This document shows, piece after piece, positions 1-6,903 of a DNA stretch of 11,331 nt. The stretch is from contig CAZSTA010000115.1 of the NCBI GenBank assembly GCA_964609495.1, forward strand, positions 1-11,331. Direction: 5' to 3'. The position numbers and the translations under genes are program-made. The notes below the pieces were generated by a model. The model was not told where the DNA came from and ran no database searches. It was given only the letters and a program-made list of their open reading frames with translations. Within the stretch, counting starts at the first letter, position 1. Every line of letters begins with the position of its first letter. This DNA is from CAZSTA01 sp964609495 [NCBI: uncultured bacterium]. GTDB lineage: Bacteria > CAZSTA01.

Positions 1-1
1 T

Positions 2-271
2 TACTCTCCCGAAGAGGAGTTTTGCACCCCTTATCATGGCTTGACCGTCTATAGCGGAACGAAGGAATGGCGTTGGAAGGGAAAGAACTCTGTGTATCGC
101 TTCCATATCGAAGATCCCATCTATTTTGAGAAATCGATCAAGGTTACGATAGAGCATGGGCATGCGAATAACCTATCTAATGATTACTCAAGCACCGCCT
201 ATTGGTATCAGACCGAGCCGCATAAACCCTTCCCCCCGATGTTGCCAGTGAAGGATAGATTACCTAGATAA
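2..271 (+). CDS. DUF2961 / GH172-family protein, C-terminal end only (5' end outside window)
   Basis: The reading frame is open from the first full codon at position 2 to a TAA at 269-271, giving the last 89 residues of a protein that begins before the window. The TTG at 41 is internal, not a start. The fragment carries the conserved tail of the DUF2961 family: a YRFHIEDPI strand, then KSIKVTIEHGHAN, then a DYSSTAYWYQ strand. Known members of this family, now CAZy GH172, include an alpha-D-fructofuranosidase/difructose-dianhydride synthase and exo-acting D-arabinofuranosidases, so a furanosidase role is plausible. I do not expect the catalytic residues in this short tail, so activity, full length and signal peptide cannot be judged. 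It lies 98 nt upstream of the large glycosidase-like gene on the same strand, which supports a shared catabolic function. Family call fairly sure; substrate unknown. Confidence 0.85.
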   Translation, partial: YSPEEEFCTPYHGLTVYSGTKEWRWKGKNSVYRFHIEDPIYFEKSIKVTIEHGHANNLSNDYSSTAYWYQTEPHKPFPPMLPVKDRLPR

Positions 272-304
272 GACTGGTAGATCGGGGAGGGCATAGGAAT
301 TAGG

Positions 305-349
305 AGACTCCTCTCAAGGTTTTCCAATCTCGGAGAAGGAGAGGGGTCT
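305..349 (+). other. Stem-loop between the GH172-like gene and the large glycosidase-like gene
   Basis: Bases 305-315 (AGACTCCTCTC) pair with 339-349 (GAGAGGGGTCT) over 11 bp, including one G-U pair, leaving a 23-nt loop. The hairpin ends 13 nt before the Shine-Dalgarno sequence of the next gene. It is followed by TCAACTTAAT rather than a run of T, so it is a poor intrinsic terminator. It could stabilise the upstream mRNA end, partly attenuate read-through, or shape the leader of the next gene. The long loop lowers confidence that it is functional. Confidence 0.45.
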
Positions 350-362
350 TCAACTTAATATC

Positions 363-369
363 AAGGAGG
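363..369 (+). promoter_or_regulatory. Strong ribosome binding site with ambiguous start choice
   Basis: AAGGAGG directly abuts ATG 370, leaves only 3 nt before ATG 373 and leaves 15 nt before ATG 385. The ideal 6-nt spacing falls on an in-frame ATT at 376. An out-of-frame TTG at 377 opens a six-codon frame ending at TAA 392-394 that overlaps ATG 385. ATG 385 or ATG 373 is the conservative choice. Confidence 0.6.
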
Positions 370-3300
370 ATGATGATTTGCGATATGGACGATAATACCA
401 AGTTTCAGGAATCATTTCAACTTATGCTCGAAGCTGAAAAGATGATCTCAACTATCAAATTAGCGATGGAGGATCAGGGACAAAGCAAAATTCTTTCCTC
501 GCTAGATGTTGAGTGGAGCGAATTGATAGGGGCTTTCGAGGAAGGGCGCAAGAATATGCGTTTCCTCAGATCTAATGAAGCTAAACCCTTCTTCGATAAA
601 GCTTTGCAGAGAGGTGAAGCGCTGATCTTAAAGTTCGATTCTCTACCCCCTAGAGTTGATTATTCGGCAGTCGAATTTGAGGAGGATTATGTTGAATTTG
701 AGGAAGCTCCGCTCGATAGACGATGGTGGGGAGATGGTGATAAGTGGCGGTGGCGCATCCCTTTGACGATCGGGAATCTCGGCGAGGTGAAGAGAGGTGA
801 TCTTCCAATAACGCTCAATTTGGCGGAGATCCCAGATCACAATAGGTATAATTGGGAGACTCTCCGAGTAGTTGACCAGTCAGTCAGCAGTGGAGAAGCG
901 TCCTCTGGACATAGAGAGCTTCCTTATCAGCTCGAGGGAGATGAATTGATCTTCCAAGTCGATCTGCCTCCTAGAGGAAAAAAGAAAGTTTATCTTTACC
1001 TCTCCGATAGCGAAGTCCCTGCGGTTAAATATAAGTCCGAGTTATCGGCAATCCAAAAGGATGGATCGGTTGTATTGGAGAATAGATATTTCAAATGGGA
1101 TCTGCTTAGAGGGGATAAGGGATTAGCCTTTAAGGGAGAAGAGGAGCGTTGGATCGGGAGCAAAGAATACTTAAAATGGTGCGCCATAGAGGAAGGGGAA
1201 TTGAAAGAACCTCGAAAGATAATGATTGAGGGGGTTGAGGTGGGCCCCGTCCGAGCCAGCGCCCTCCTTAGAGCTAAATTCGAGAATTTTGCTGCCTATG
1301 CCAAAGTTCAAATCTATGCAGGATCGAGGTTGATCCATATCAACTATTGGGGTGATAGGACGATAGATTCGGGGAAGATGTTGCTGACCTGGTGCTTCGC
1401 TCTACATCCAGAAGGAACGAGATATTTTGTATCAGGGATGTTCAATCGTCCTGCCTCCGAGTTTGAGGAGGATGAGACGATCGGTTTTCTTCCTACGGAT
1501 GCTCATCTCTTCTGGAATGATAGAACTGTTCAGGTTATCACCTCCCGTATGGTAGCTTTGGCGGAGATGTTCGAGGATAAAACTGTAGCCTATGTCTATG
1601 ATAATTGGGATTTGTATCAGAAGGTAAGGAGAGGAGGTATCGAATCCCATATCAGGAAGGATGATATTGTTCAATATGAGCTTCCTCCCTCCGATCAGAT
1701 TTGGCTGGGAAATAAGGAGCGACAGGGGATAGGTGGTATCCTTCCCGTTGACGATCATCCCAGATGCGGATATATTCTCTTCTCTTATAAGGGGCTCGAG
1801 GATATCGAGAGAGTCCAACAGGAGTTGAAGTATCTACCGATCTCCGTTCCCGGTGAATGGGAGCGAAGATGCGGCAAGAAAGTGGCAGTTTCTCCTCGAG
1901 TTTTAGATCTCCTTCGCCTGGATAAGCAACGAGAGGATATCGAATTATCTTCCTTGGGGGAAGAAGCCGAGGTTAAGATCTCAGTTGCCGGAGAATTAGA
2001 CGGGGTAGAGCTGGAGTTATCCACTTCTGAATTGAAATTAGCCGCTAATAGTGCGACCGAAGTATCGCTCTATGCAACCGTTACGGGAGAACAGCCCGCG
2101 GGAACAAAGCAGGAGACAACGATGAAGATAGAAGTTGAAGGGGATTCGATAGATATTCCGCTAACTTTCACTTGGTATAAGCCTATTTACTACAACTGGA
2201 TACCCTTCTCCAACTATCTATACGCGGCCTTCAGGGATGAGTGGTTGAGCCACCTAATGGATAGAACTTATCTGCCCTGCCTTACGCCTTATAAGAGATT
2301 CCCCGAGGGTAAATATGACTTCGCCTCCACTGGCTTGACTATGGAGTTGATAGCTAAGGATGCTCCCCATATCTATAGCCTCCTCTATGAGCTGATAGCT
2401 AGAGGTCAAATAATCATTGATATTAATACTTACTCCCCAGATACCTCTTGGTTCCTTCCCGAGGGACTTTATCGCCTGGCGCTGGAAAAATCGCTATCCA
2501 CTGTGGCAAGATACTATAGCTTCCTACCGAAGGGTTGTTGGCCCCCAGAAGTGATGATGATGCCCTCCGAACCTGATACGCTCCAAAGTGTAGGTTTCGA
2601 CTACTATGTTGGCTTCAATACCTATCGCCCTCTCACCGTCCTCAAGGGTATAGATGGAGGAGGGATATTGAGCGCAGGGGAGAAGACCGATCTTATTCCT
2701 ATTAACAGCTTGATAGGAGTTTGGACCCGGGAAGTCATCAAGAGCAAGGAGGAAGCCCTGGAATACTTTGAGAAATTGGAGAAGTGGCTGCTCGAACAAC
2801 CTAGGGACCACTTCTATTACAACGGTGGGATGATCGACACCGAAGGAGCGTATCGCATCGCTGAGCAAGTTCTAACTTGGACCCTAGAGGCTATACGCGA
2901 GCTTCCTTATGTTCGCTGTTCGACGATGATCGACTATATCAATAAATTCTCCCCCGTAGAGGAAAAGAAAGCTGATTGGATATATGTATGTGGTAATGGG
3001 TTTATTCACTCTGGCTCTCCTCAAGATTTAGAGTTAAACGCTCAGAATCAACGTTTCTATGAGAAGATGTTTGCTATCGAGAAGCTCTTGGATATATCAG
3101 GCGACGAGGTAGAATCTCCGTTTCTATACTCTTTATACGCTAAAGCATGGCACGAGCTATTCCTGATAAGCTCAACGGAAACGAGGGGGTATTCGCCTTC
3201 TCCTGCTAGGGTCTATTACGGATACCAGCGGACGATCCGGGGCGAACTTTATGCCGATACGCTCTTAAATCTTCTGACTGCGAAATATATGAGAAGTAGA

Positions 3301-4803
3301 TATCTCCAGCCCGGTTGGAGAATGAAGAGAAAGAACGATGATAAACAGATCGTTCTCCTGGAGACTGAGGGATTAACTAGAGAGGGAGAGGCTTTCGAGG
3401 TTAAAATTGAGTTTGAAGAAGGAAAGTATATTCGAGACTCCTTCAAGCTAGTTCGCGAGGACGGGGTAGTTGTGGAGCATCAGCTAGAGGATATCGAGAG
3501 GTATGCGGAGGGGACGATAAAATCCGCCACCTTAGTCTTTCTCGCTGAGGTCCCTCACGATTCCCATCGCACTTACTTCCTAGTCCATGGCGAAAATAAG
3601 GAGGAGGATAATAGCCTCAAGTGGTATGAGGATACGCTAACTGCTGAGAACGAGTTCCTAACCCTGAGGTTCGATCCAGAGCGAGGGGGATTGATCACCA
3701 GCTTGATCGATAAGCAAAGCGGTAAGGAAGTGATCGCTGAAGGGGGAGTGATGAGCAGAACCTTTATGTATGCCAATGAGCTCGATAAATATCTGACAGA
3801 TCAATATTCGAAAGGACAGGTCGCCCTCCTAACTTCTGGGCCGGTTAGGATTAGAGTCCTAAGTGAAGCGGATATCACTATTGATCCCTCTCTTAATGAG
3901 GGTAGCGAGGCTTCTCCAGTCGAAGTTAAGCGAAGAAGTATATTTACCCTCTACAAAGGCAAGGACTTCGTCGAAGTTGATACTAAATTGATCTTCGATG
4001 GGGCGATCTCAGTTGGAGATAGGACGGATAAGACGATCGATAGAGATAAGCTGAAGGAAGTCGCGGAGGTAATGGATAGAACTGTGGAGGAGGTGATAAA
4101 CTCCATAACTGAGAGATTTGGCCCCGGAGGCCATCATCTCTCCGTCGGCGAGGTCGATCTAGCTGAGGAGTATTCTGGAGAGGAGATCATCCACGGTATG
4201 CCAGCTTCTGATAAGCATACTTGGACCAGAAAGATCACCAAGTTTCCATCCGATTATGAATTCCTAGGATGGGAGAATTGGTTTGCGGTCAAGAGAGATG
4301 ATAAGTCCAAATTCGGAATGATGAGCCAGGGGATGGTAAGCGTTATGCACCATTCTAAAGCCTACTTCGACGATAACCTCATCTTAGGCTTCGATGGAGG
4401 ACATAACACTAAACAGGGAACTCACGGCGAGGATGAGAGACACGGTGGTTGGAAGAAGGTTTATCCCTTCCGGTATCGTTATTGCCCGGTAGAGAGGGAT
4501 ATCGAGGAGCTGCGAACTACCGCTAGGAAGTGGAATCATCCTCTAACCGTTGTTTCTCTACCTTATATCTCCGAGTTGGAGGATGGCCAAGCGACGGTGA
4601 CTAATCCTTCTCCCCATAAGATCGAGAATCTAACTTTGGAATGTCTATGGGTTGATGATGAGGATAATCTCTTAGACAGTGAGAGCTTGAGGATCGAGTC
4701 GATAGCCTCTCAAGAATCTGTCTCCTTAGGTTATGGCGTATCAAAGCCCGATATCATTAACTTGAGATGCAAGCGAACTCTACTCGATCAACTGATAGTT
4801 TAA
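370..4803 (+). CDS. Giant multidomain glycoside hydrolase-like protein (GH57/GH38-type core)
   Basis: A protein of about 1,477 residues with no signal peptide or membrane segment, so probably cytoplasmic. Layout, numbered from the ATG at 370: helical N-terminus (about 10-90); beta-rich region (about 125-345) resembling RIFT-barrel-like modules that precede some polysaccharide-active enzymes; a small NEW3/FN3-like sandwich (about 530-600); a barrel (about 605-860); a helical part (about 880-975); a GH38-C-like beta-sandwich (about 1085-1210) with ENEFLTLRFDPERGGLITSL; a helical insert (about 1220-1250); and C-terminal beta domains to the end. In the barrel, GQIIIDIN (679-686) followed by GCWPPE (722-727) fits GH57 motifs 2 and 3, making Glu727 the likely nucleophile. 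Asp823 or Glu825 in MIDTEG is a candidate acid/base. The start is uncertain: AAGGAGG at 363-369 abuts ATG 370, and ATG 373 or 385 are alternatives. GH57/38 proteins cleave alpha-glucans, galactosides or mannosides; the substrate here is unknown. It could also be an inactive or novel family. Confidence 0.72.
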   Translation: MMICDMDDNTKFQESFQLMLEAEKMISTIKLAMEDQGQSKILSSLDVEWSELIGAFEEGRKNMRFLRSNEAKPFFDKALQRGEALILKFDSLPPRVDYSAVEFEEDYVEFEEAPLDRRWWGDGDKWRWRIPLTIGNLGEVKRGDLPITLNLAEIPDHNRYNWETLRVVDQSVSSGEASSGHRELPYQLEGDELIFQVDLPPRGKKKVYLYLSDSEVPAVKYKSELSAIQKDGSVVLENRYFKWDLLRGDKGLAFKGEEERWIGSKEYLKWCAIEEGELKEPRKIMIEGVEVGPVRASALLRAKFENFAAYAKVQIYAGSRLIHINYWGDRTIDSGKMLLTWCFALHPEGTRYFVSGMFNRPASEFEEDETIGFLPTDAHLFWNDRTVQVITSRMVALAEMFEDKTVAYVYDNWDLYQKVRRGGIESHIRKDDIVQYELPPSDQIWLGNKERQGIGGILPVDDHPRCGYILFSYKGLEDIERVQQELKYLPISVPGEWERRCGKKVAVSPRVLDLLRLDKQREDIELSSLGEEAEVKISVAGELDGVELELSTSELKLAANSATEVSLYATVTGEQPAGTKQETTMKIEVEGDSIDIPLTFTWYKPIYYNWIPFSNYLYAAFRDEWLSHLMDRTYLPCLTPYKRFPEGKYDFASTGLTMELIAKDAPHIYSLLYELIARGQIIIDINTYSPDTSWFLPEGLYRLALEKSLSTVARYYSFLPKGCWPPEVMMMPSEPDTLQSVGFDYYVGFNTYRPLTVLKGIDGGGILSAGEKTDLIPINSLIGVWTREVIKSKEEALEYFEKLEKWLLEQPRDHFYYNGGMIDTEGAYRIAEQVLTWTLEAIRELPYVRCSTMIDYINKFSPVEEKKADWIYVCGNGFIHSGSPQDLELNAQNQRFYEKMFAIEKLLDISGDEVESPFLYSLYAKAWHELFLISSTETRGYSPSPARVYYGYQRTIRGELYADTLLNLLTAKYMRSRYLQPGWRMKRKNDDKQIVLLETEGLTREGEAFEVKIEFEEGKYIRDSFKLVREDGVVVEHQLEDIERYAEGTIKSATLVFLAEVPHDSHRTYFLVHGENKEEDNSLKWYEDTLTAENEFLTLRFDPERGGLITSLIDKQSGKEVIAEGGVMSRTFMYANELDKYLTDQYSKGQVALLTSGPVRIRVLSEADITIDPSLNEGSEASPVEVKRRSIFTLYKGKDFVEVDTKLIFDGAISVGDRTDKTIDRDKLKEVAEVMDRTVEEVINSITERFGPGGHHLSVGEVDLAEEYSGEEIIHGMPASDKHTWTRKITKFPSDYEFLGWENWFAVKRDDKSKFGMMSQGMVSVMHHSKAYFDDNLILGFDGGHNTKQGTHGEDERHGGWKKVYPFRYRYCPVERDIEELRTTARKWNHPLTVVSLPYISELEDGQATVTNPSPHKIENLTLECLWVDDEDNLLDSESLRIESIASQESVSLGYGVSKPDIINLRCKRTLLDQLIV

Positions 4804-4849
4804 TCGCTAAGGGATACTAGAGATTTTACGATCATCCCCAATTGAGAGG

Positions 4850-4878
4850 TTGACATATCTCGAATTATACGCTATAAT
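4850..4878 (+). promoter_or_regulatory. Perfect consensus sigma70 promoter for the downstream gene cluster
   Basis: TTGACA at 4850-4855 and TATAAT at 4873-4878 are separated by exactly 17 nt, so both hexamers and the spacing match the vegetative sigma70 consensus fully. Transcription should begin near 4884-4886, about 55 nt before the TTG start of the ADP-ribosylglycohydrolase-like gene. The promoter lies in the 130-nt gap after the giant glycosidase gene and would drive the hydrolase, the binding protein and the permeases independently of the upstream genes. A promoter this strong normally needs a repressor if the genes are inducible. Confidence 0.88.
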
Positions 4879-4879
4879 T
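4863..4879. promoter_or_regulatory. Perfect palindrome over the -10 box, candidate repressor operator
   Basis: AATTATA (4863-4869), CGC (4870-4872), TATAATT (4873-4879) is a perfect 7+3+7 inverted repeat that covers the end of the promoter spacer and the whole -10 box. A dimeric repressor bound here would block RNA polymerase. The arms are only A and T and one arm is the -10 box itself, so part of the symmetry may be chance. No regulator gene is visible in the window to pair with it. Confidence 0.45.
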
Positions 4880-4888
4880 AATCCATAA

Positions 4889-4917
4889 AAATTCCAGATA
4901 TATTTCTTTCTGAATTT
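4889..4917 (+). other. 5' leader hairpin just after the predicted transcription start
   Basis: AAATTC-c-AGA at 4889-4898 pairs with TCTGAATTT at 4909-4917, giving 9 bp with one bulged C (4895) and a 10-nt loop. It begins within about 5 nt of the predicted mRNA 5' end and ends 11 nt before the Shine-Dalgarno sequence, so it leaves the ribosome site free. Hairpins at mRNA 5' ends can protect against decay. It is AT-rich and may be only weakly stable. Confidence 0.35.
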
Positions 4918-4940
4918 ATAACGCAAAGAAGGAGTTGATA

Positions 4941-6791
4941 TTGTTGCCCAAAATAACTTATCAGCAATATGTGGATAAGGTCTTAGGAGGTTGGTTGGGG
5001 AAATTCATCGGAGGGACGATAGGTGGCCCAGTAGAGGGGCAGAGGAAGATACACAACTTCACTTATTATCAGGAGATCCCCACCGAGGCCGCCTATAATG
5101 ATGATACCGATTTCCAACTGGTGTGGTTGAAGGTGATGCAGGAGAAAGGCATCTATATCGATAGCGAGGATCTGATGGAAGCTTGGATGAAATACATAAC
5201 CTATCCTTGGTGCGAGTATGGATATGCTATGGAGAACTTCAAGAAGGGTATTATGCCCCCGGACTCAGGCTGGTTCAATAACGACTTTTTTATGGAGTGT
5301 ATGGGATGTCCGATTCGCTCTGAGATCTGGGGATTCGTCTGCCCAGGCAATCCTGCTTTAGCCGCCCAATATGCTCAGCAAGACGGAGTATTAGATCACG
5401 CTTTGAATAGCGTCTGGGCGGAGATGTTTCTAGCGGCGATAGAAGCCTCCGCCTTCTTCGAGAGCGATCCTAAAAAGCTTTTGGAGATCGGATTAAATGA
5501 GATCCCCGAGGATTGCCGCTTAGCGGAGTGCATCAATGATGTGATGGAGTGGTGCGAGGAATATGACAATTGGAAATATACTCGCCAACTCATTGTGGAT
5601 AAGTATGGAAGCCCTGATCCGACCTATTCGCTCCAGAATCAGGGATTTATCGCTATGGCTCTGCTATACGCTAACAATGATTTCGAGAAAGTGATCCTCT
5701 TAACCGTGAATAGCGGTTACGATACCGATTGCACTTGTGCTACTGCGGGAGCGATCGTGGGAGTGGCGATCGGAGCAGAAGCGATCCCCGCTAGGTGGAA
5801 GGATCCTATTCACGATGACTTCGTTATGGGGTGGGGAATCGTGAATTTAGATCGAGTTAATAAGCTATCCGAGCTGACCAAGGAGACTTGTGAGGTTGGA
5901 GTAGCTATCGCTAAGACTCGTAATAAAGAGGTCGAGATAACCGACGTTCCCCAGGATATAAGGAAGATCAAGGCTGATATTCCCCGGGTAGATTACGAGT
6001 TAGATATTGACTACTGTGGTAAACCCAGCATTCACGTGGGGGAGGAAAAGCAACTCGCTCTGATAGTCTGCAATAACACTTTAGATCCCCTGAGGGGGAA
6101 GGTAACCGTTAATCTTCCTCCCCAGTTGCAAATGGATGGGGTCTCATGTCCAATTGATATTCCCGCGGAGGACTGTGGGCGTTTGGAATTCTCCGTGACT
6201 ATGGCTGAGGATTCAGAGGAGATATCGCCGGTAAATAAGATCGAGGCTGTGCTTACTCATAATGATGAGACTTTAGCTTCGCTCACCTTCGGATTATCCG
6301 GAGCGCCAGTTTGGGCGGTGTTAGGGCCTTTTAATAATGATGATGGACAGGGGCTAGATGAAGCTTATCTACCCGAACCGAATGTGGATTTCGATACTCA
6401 TCCCGATCCTGACAAGGAGCCTTTATTCGAGAGAAAATTGGTTATTTTCCCAGAGTATAATATGGATCTTGATAGTGTATTCGAAATACGCGGTCCTTTA
6501 GTTATATATCTAGTCCGCTATATCAATTCTCCTGAGCAACGTAAAGCTAGGTTCAGGATCGCAAGCGATGACGGATTTAAAGTATGGCTTAATGGTGAGA
6601 AGTTGATCTCCAAGCATATTCATCGCTTCCCAATGCCCTATAATGATATGGTGGAGGTAACCCTGAGAAAGGGTCTTAATAAGATCCTCATCAAGACCTG
6701 TCGCTGTAGCAACCAATGTGAGTTCAGATTCTATATCACTGATCTCAAGGATCATGGGTTGGTGGACGTGACCACTGTAATTCCTAAGTAG
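4941..6791 (+). CDS. ADP-ribosylglycohydrolase-fold hydrolase fused to C-terminal beta-sandwich domains
   Basis: About 616 residues, no signal peptide. Residues 1 to about 325 are the all-helical ADP-ribosylglycohydrolase (DraG/ARH) fold: the VLGGWLGKFIGGTIGGPVEG opening, the first metal motif NDDTD (53-57) and the second GYDTDCTCAT (259-268). In classical DraG/ARH proteins these Asp residues hold two divalent metals; here Cys264 occupies the Thr/Ser position after DTD, a variant I recall from family members outside the classical ADP-ribose hydrolases. The rest (about 345-616) is beta-rich: a NEW3-like sandwich (about 352-448), then a region with RIASDDGFKVWLNGEKL and a late GLNKILIKT strand, typical of PA14/CBM-like modules on glycosidases. 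Start: AAGGAG at 4929-4934 is 6 nt before TTG 4941 (TTG 4944 also possible); TTG 4935 abuts it. Its own promoter precedes it. The fusion and sugar-transport context suggest action on a glycan or glycoside rather than protein ADP-ribose removal; the reaction is unknown. Confidence 0.85.
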   Translation: MLPKITYQQYVDKVLGGWLGKFIGGTIGGPVEGQRKIHNFTYYQEIPTEAAYNDDTDFQLVWLKVMQEKGIYIDSEDLMEAWMKYITYPWCEYGYAMENFKKGIMPPDSGWFNNDFFMECMGCPIRSEIWGFVCPGNPALAAQYAQQDGVLDHALNSVWAEMFLAAIEASAFFESDPKKLLEIGLNEIPEDCRLAECINDVMEWCEEYDNWKYTRQLIVDKYGSPDPTYSLQNQGFIAMALLYANNDFEKVILLTVNSGYDTDCTCATAGAIVGVAIGAEAIPARWKDPIHDDFVMGWGIVNLDRVNKLSELTKETCEVGVAIAKTRNKEVEITDVPQDIRKIKADIPRVDYELDIDYCGKPSIHVGEEKQLALIVCNNTLDPLRGKVTVNLPPQLQMDGVSCPIDIPAEDCGRLEFSVTMAEDSEEISPVNKIEAVLTHNDETLASLTFGLSGAPVWAVLGPFNNDDGQGLDEAYLPEPNVDFDTHPDPDKEPLFERKLVIFPEYNMDLDSVFEIRGPLVIYLVRYINSPEQRKARFRIASDDGFKVWLNGEKLISKHIHRFPMPYNDMVEVTLRKGLNKILIKTCRCSNQCEFRFYITDLKDHGLVDVTTVIPK

Positions 6792-6889
6792 TTACGGCTA
6801 TTACCAATTATAACTTGGAGGAGGTGATAAATAGAATAGCTATTTTTAAGGTTGGGATATATTTAATTCGACAAAATTAAGGTAAAATT
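6792..6889 (+). promoter_or_regulatory. Intergenic leader with an orphan Shine-Dalgarno sequence and possible 18-codon ORF
   Basis: The gap before the binding-protein gene holds GGAGGAGGTGAT at 6817-6828, a near-perfect anti-Shine-Dalgarno match about 75 nt too early for that gene. A GTG at 6824 inside it opens an 18-codon frame ending at TAA 6878-6880, but then the Shine-Dalgarno would overlap its own start. No ATG, GTG or TTG lies at ordinary spacing. A 10-bp palindrome, AATAGCTATT, sits at 6835-6844. I see no convincing promoter or T-tailed terminator, so transcription probably runs through. It may be a leader peptide, a standby ribosome site, or chance. Confidence 0.3.
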
Positions 6890-6903
6890 AGGAGGTGTTT
6901 ATC

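Noticed and set aside
242-270. Promoter TTGCCA ... TAGATA ahead of the giant glycosidase gene
   Set aside because: Spacing is 17 nt, but the -10 box matches only three of six consensus bases and the site lies inside coding sequence.
41-271. A stand-alone small gene of 76 residues starting at TTG 41
   Set aside because: The frame stays open to the window edge and the residues before position 41 continue the DUF2961 tail, so this is the 3' end of a longer gene.
643-3776. Several minus-strand reading frames of 63-128 codons opposite the giant glycosidase gene
   Set aside because: They lie antisense inside a gene with clear domain content, lack recognisable motifs and show low-complexity Ser/Leu/Arg composition typical of shadow frames.
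4811-4838. Terminator after the giant glycosidase gene (GGGAT ... ATCCC)
   Set aside because: Only 5 bp with an 18-nt loop and no T run, so not supportable as a terminator.
4941-6791. Toxin-antitoxin or anti-phage role for the ADP-ribosylglycohydrolase-like protein (for example a DarG/DraG-type system)
   Set aside because: No ADP-ribosyltransferase partner or defence gene is nearby; the context is sugar import and the C-terminus is carbohydrate-binding-like.
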